From positions 62,001-126,000 of the forward strand of contig JAHDQW010000007.1 of NCBI GenBank assembly GCA_018433585.1: a DNA stretch of 64,000 nucleotides, given 5' to 3'. The notes beneath the pieces are model-generated. The model saw only the letters and a program-made list of their open reading frames with translations. It searched no databases and was not told the DNA's origin. The translations under genes and the position numbers were made by a program. Numbering within the stretch: the first letter of the stretch is position 1; each line of letters opens with the position of its first letter. This DNA comes from Candidatus Praeruminimicrobium purgamenti. Lineage in GTDB: Bacteria > Elusimicrobiota > Endomicrobiia > Endomicrobiales > Endomicrobiaceae. This document shows, piece by piece, positions 63,387 to 64,000 of this stretch.

Positions 63387-64000
63387 TCATTTCTTCTTAT
63401 ATCTGGCTTTTTCAATCAGTTCAATGATTTTCTGATCGCCGCTTTCTGTTGCAAGCATAAAAGGCGTAACTCTGTTATAATTTATTGCATTAGGATCTGC
63501 TCCGTGATCAAGCAGCATTTTGATAATCGGTATGTTTTTGTTTTGTATTGCAAAGAACAAAGCGCTGCCGCCCGGATTTCTTCTGTGCAGAGTAATCATT
63601 ATGTTTACGTCGGCATCATAATCTAAGAATAATTCCACAAGATCTGCATTGTTGTTTTTTACGGCAGTTATAAGAGGAGTTCCGCCTGAAACCAAATCCG
63701 TTTTTACATTAACGTTTGCTTTATGGTCAAGCAGCATTTTTGCAAGTTTCAGATTGTTCGTTTTTGCCGCAATCATCAAAGGAATATCTCTTGAAAAGCC
63801 TGATTCGTTCGTATCTGCGTTTCGGTCAAGCAGCATTTTAATAATTTCAGCATTGTTGTTGCGTATTGCAATCAGAAGAGGAGTTCCTCCTTCAATAATT
63901 CCTGTTTTTACATTTACCGCGGCGTCTTTATTAAGCAAAAATTTTACAAGCTTAACATTATTGTCTTTCACCGCAATTATTAAAGGATTTTCAATTGCCG
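63387..64000 (-). CDS. Ankyrin-repeat protein (5' end beyond window)
   Basis: The frame is open to the right window edge: the reading continues upstream of position 63971 as AIENPLIIAV, so the true start lies outside. The visible 200 or so residues hold about five ankyrin repeats of the form GGTPLLIAIRNNNAEIIKMLLDRNADTN. The end, PFMLATESGDQKIIELIEKARYKKK, closes the repeat domain. Ankyrin proteins mediate protein contacts; in host-associated bacteria some are secreted effectors. No signal is visible here. Confidence 0.9.
   Translation of the reverse strand, partial: AIENPLIIAVKDNNVKLVKFLLNKDAAVNVKTGIIEGGTPLLIAIRNNNAEIIKMLLDRNADTNESGFSRDIPLMIAAKTNNLKLAKMLLDHKANVNVKTDLVSGGTPLITAVKNNNADLVELFLDYDADVNIMITLHRRNPGGSALFFAIQNKNIPIIKMLLDHGADPNAINYNRVTPFMLATESGDQKIIELIEKARYKKK

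Overview
The window is AT-rich, densely coding bacterial chromosome. Together the genes suggest a small, Gram-negative, strictly fermentative anaerobe. There are outer-membrane beta-barrel families (PorV-like, TraF-like, Omp85-like, a porin), lipoproteins, two ferredoxin-dependent 2-oxoacid oxidoreductases (pyruvate type and branched-chain type), a probable Nfn transhydrogenase and ThyX. This fits the Elusimicrobiota, possibly Endomicrobia. That placement is inferred from gene content and style, because no rRNA gene is present to test it.

Layout. Positions 1-11887 form one long minus-strand operon: aspS, a 7TM-HD phosphodiesterase of the PgpH type, ybeY, two CNNM/CorC-type proteins, recO, glyQ, glyS, a TMTC-like membrane protein and the start of comEC. 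Its core resembles the widespread pgpH-ybeY-recO-glyQS neighbourhood. Positions 12072-16949 run forward: a PilZ-like protein, then folD, two unrecognised genes, dnaX and recR with overlapping ends. Positions 17045-20167 hold a four-gene pyruvate:ferredoxin oxidoreductase operon closed by a clear terminator. A porin with a near-perfect sigma70 promoter follows. Positions 21673-24888 carry two secreted paralogous glycoside hydrolases on the minus strand, next to a tRNA-Val. Positions 25239-33170 form a long forward operon: ilvN, ilvC, PASTA protein, rpe, lytic transglycosylase, proB, two Nudix genes, a BI-1-like membrane protein and engB.

Positions 33192-43192 are rich in envelope genes: a TRL-like lipoprotein, a surface-repeat protein with a frameshifted signal peptide, U32 peptidase, alkaline phosphatase, a TraF-like barrel, a pilin-like protein and a PorV-like barrel. 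They end in an NMP-kinase-like gene and a flavoprotein. Positions 43212-46851 carry yjbQ, an ArgA-like GNAT and a four-subunit VOR-type oxidoreductase. Positions 46978-59040 hold htpX, rlmN, a patatin, a Spy-like protein, a TrmH-family methyltransferase, an Omp85-like barrel, a YhcH/YiaL protein, NfnAB, an SGNH hydrolase, an amidohydrolase, purA and thyX.

Positions 59041-63386 are a compact, visibly more AT-rich restriction-modification island. It contains a Dam-type methylase, an Mrr-like nuclease, a DpnII-family nuclease, a second methylase with an HPPY motif and an unrecognised gene. Its promoter has a perfect inverted repeat in the spacer. The window ends inside an ankyrin-repeat gene.

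How the parts work together. Por and Vor oxidise pyruvate and branched-chain 2-oxoacids with ferredoxin as acceptor, and NfnAB can balance reduced ferredoxin against NAD(P)H. This is the pattern of a sugar or amino-acid fermenter. One regulatory observation recurs: several transcription-unit starts lack a Shine-Dalgarno sequence and carry a -10-like hexamer 6-8 bases before the start codon, which suggests leaderless mRNAs.
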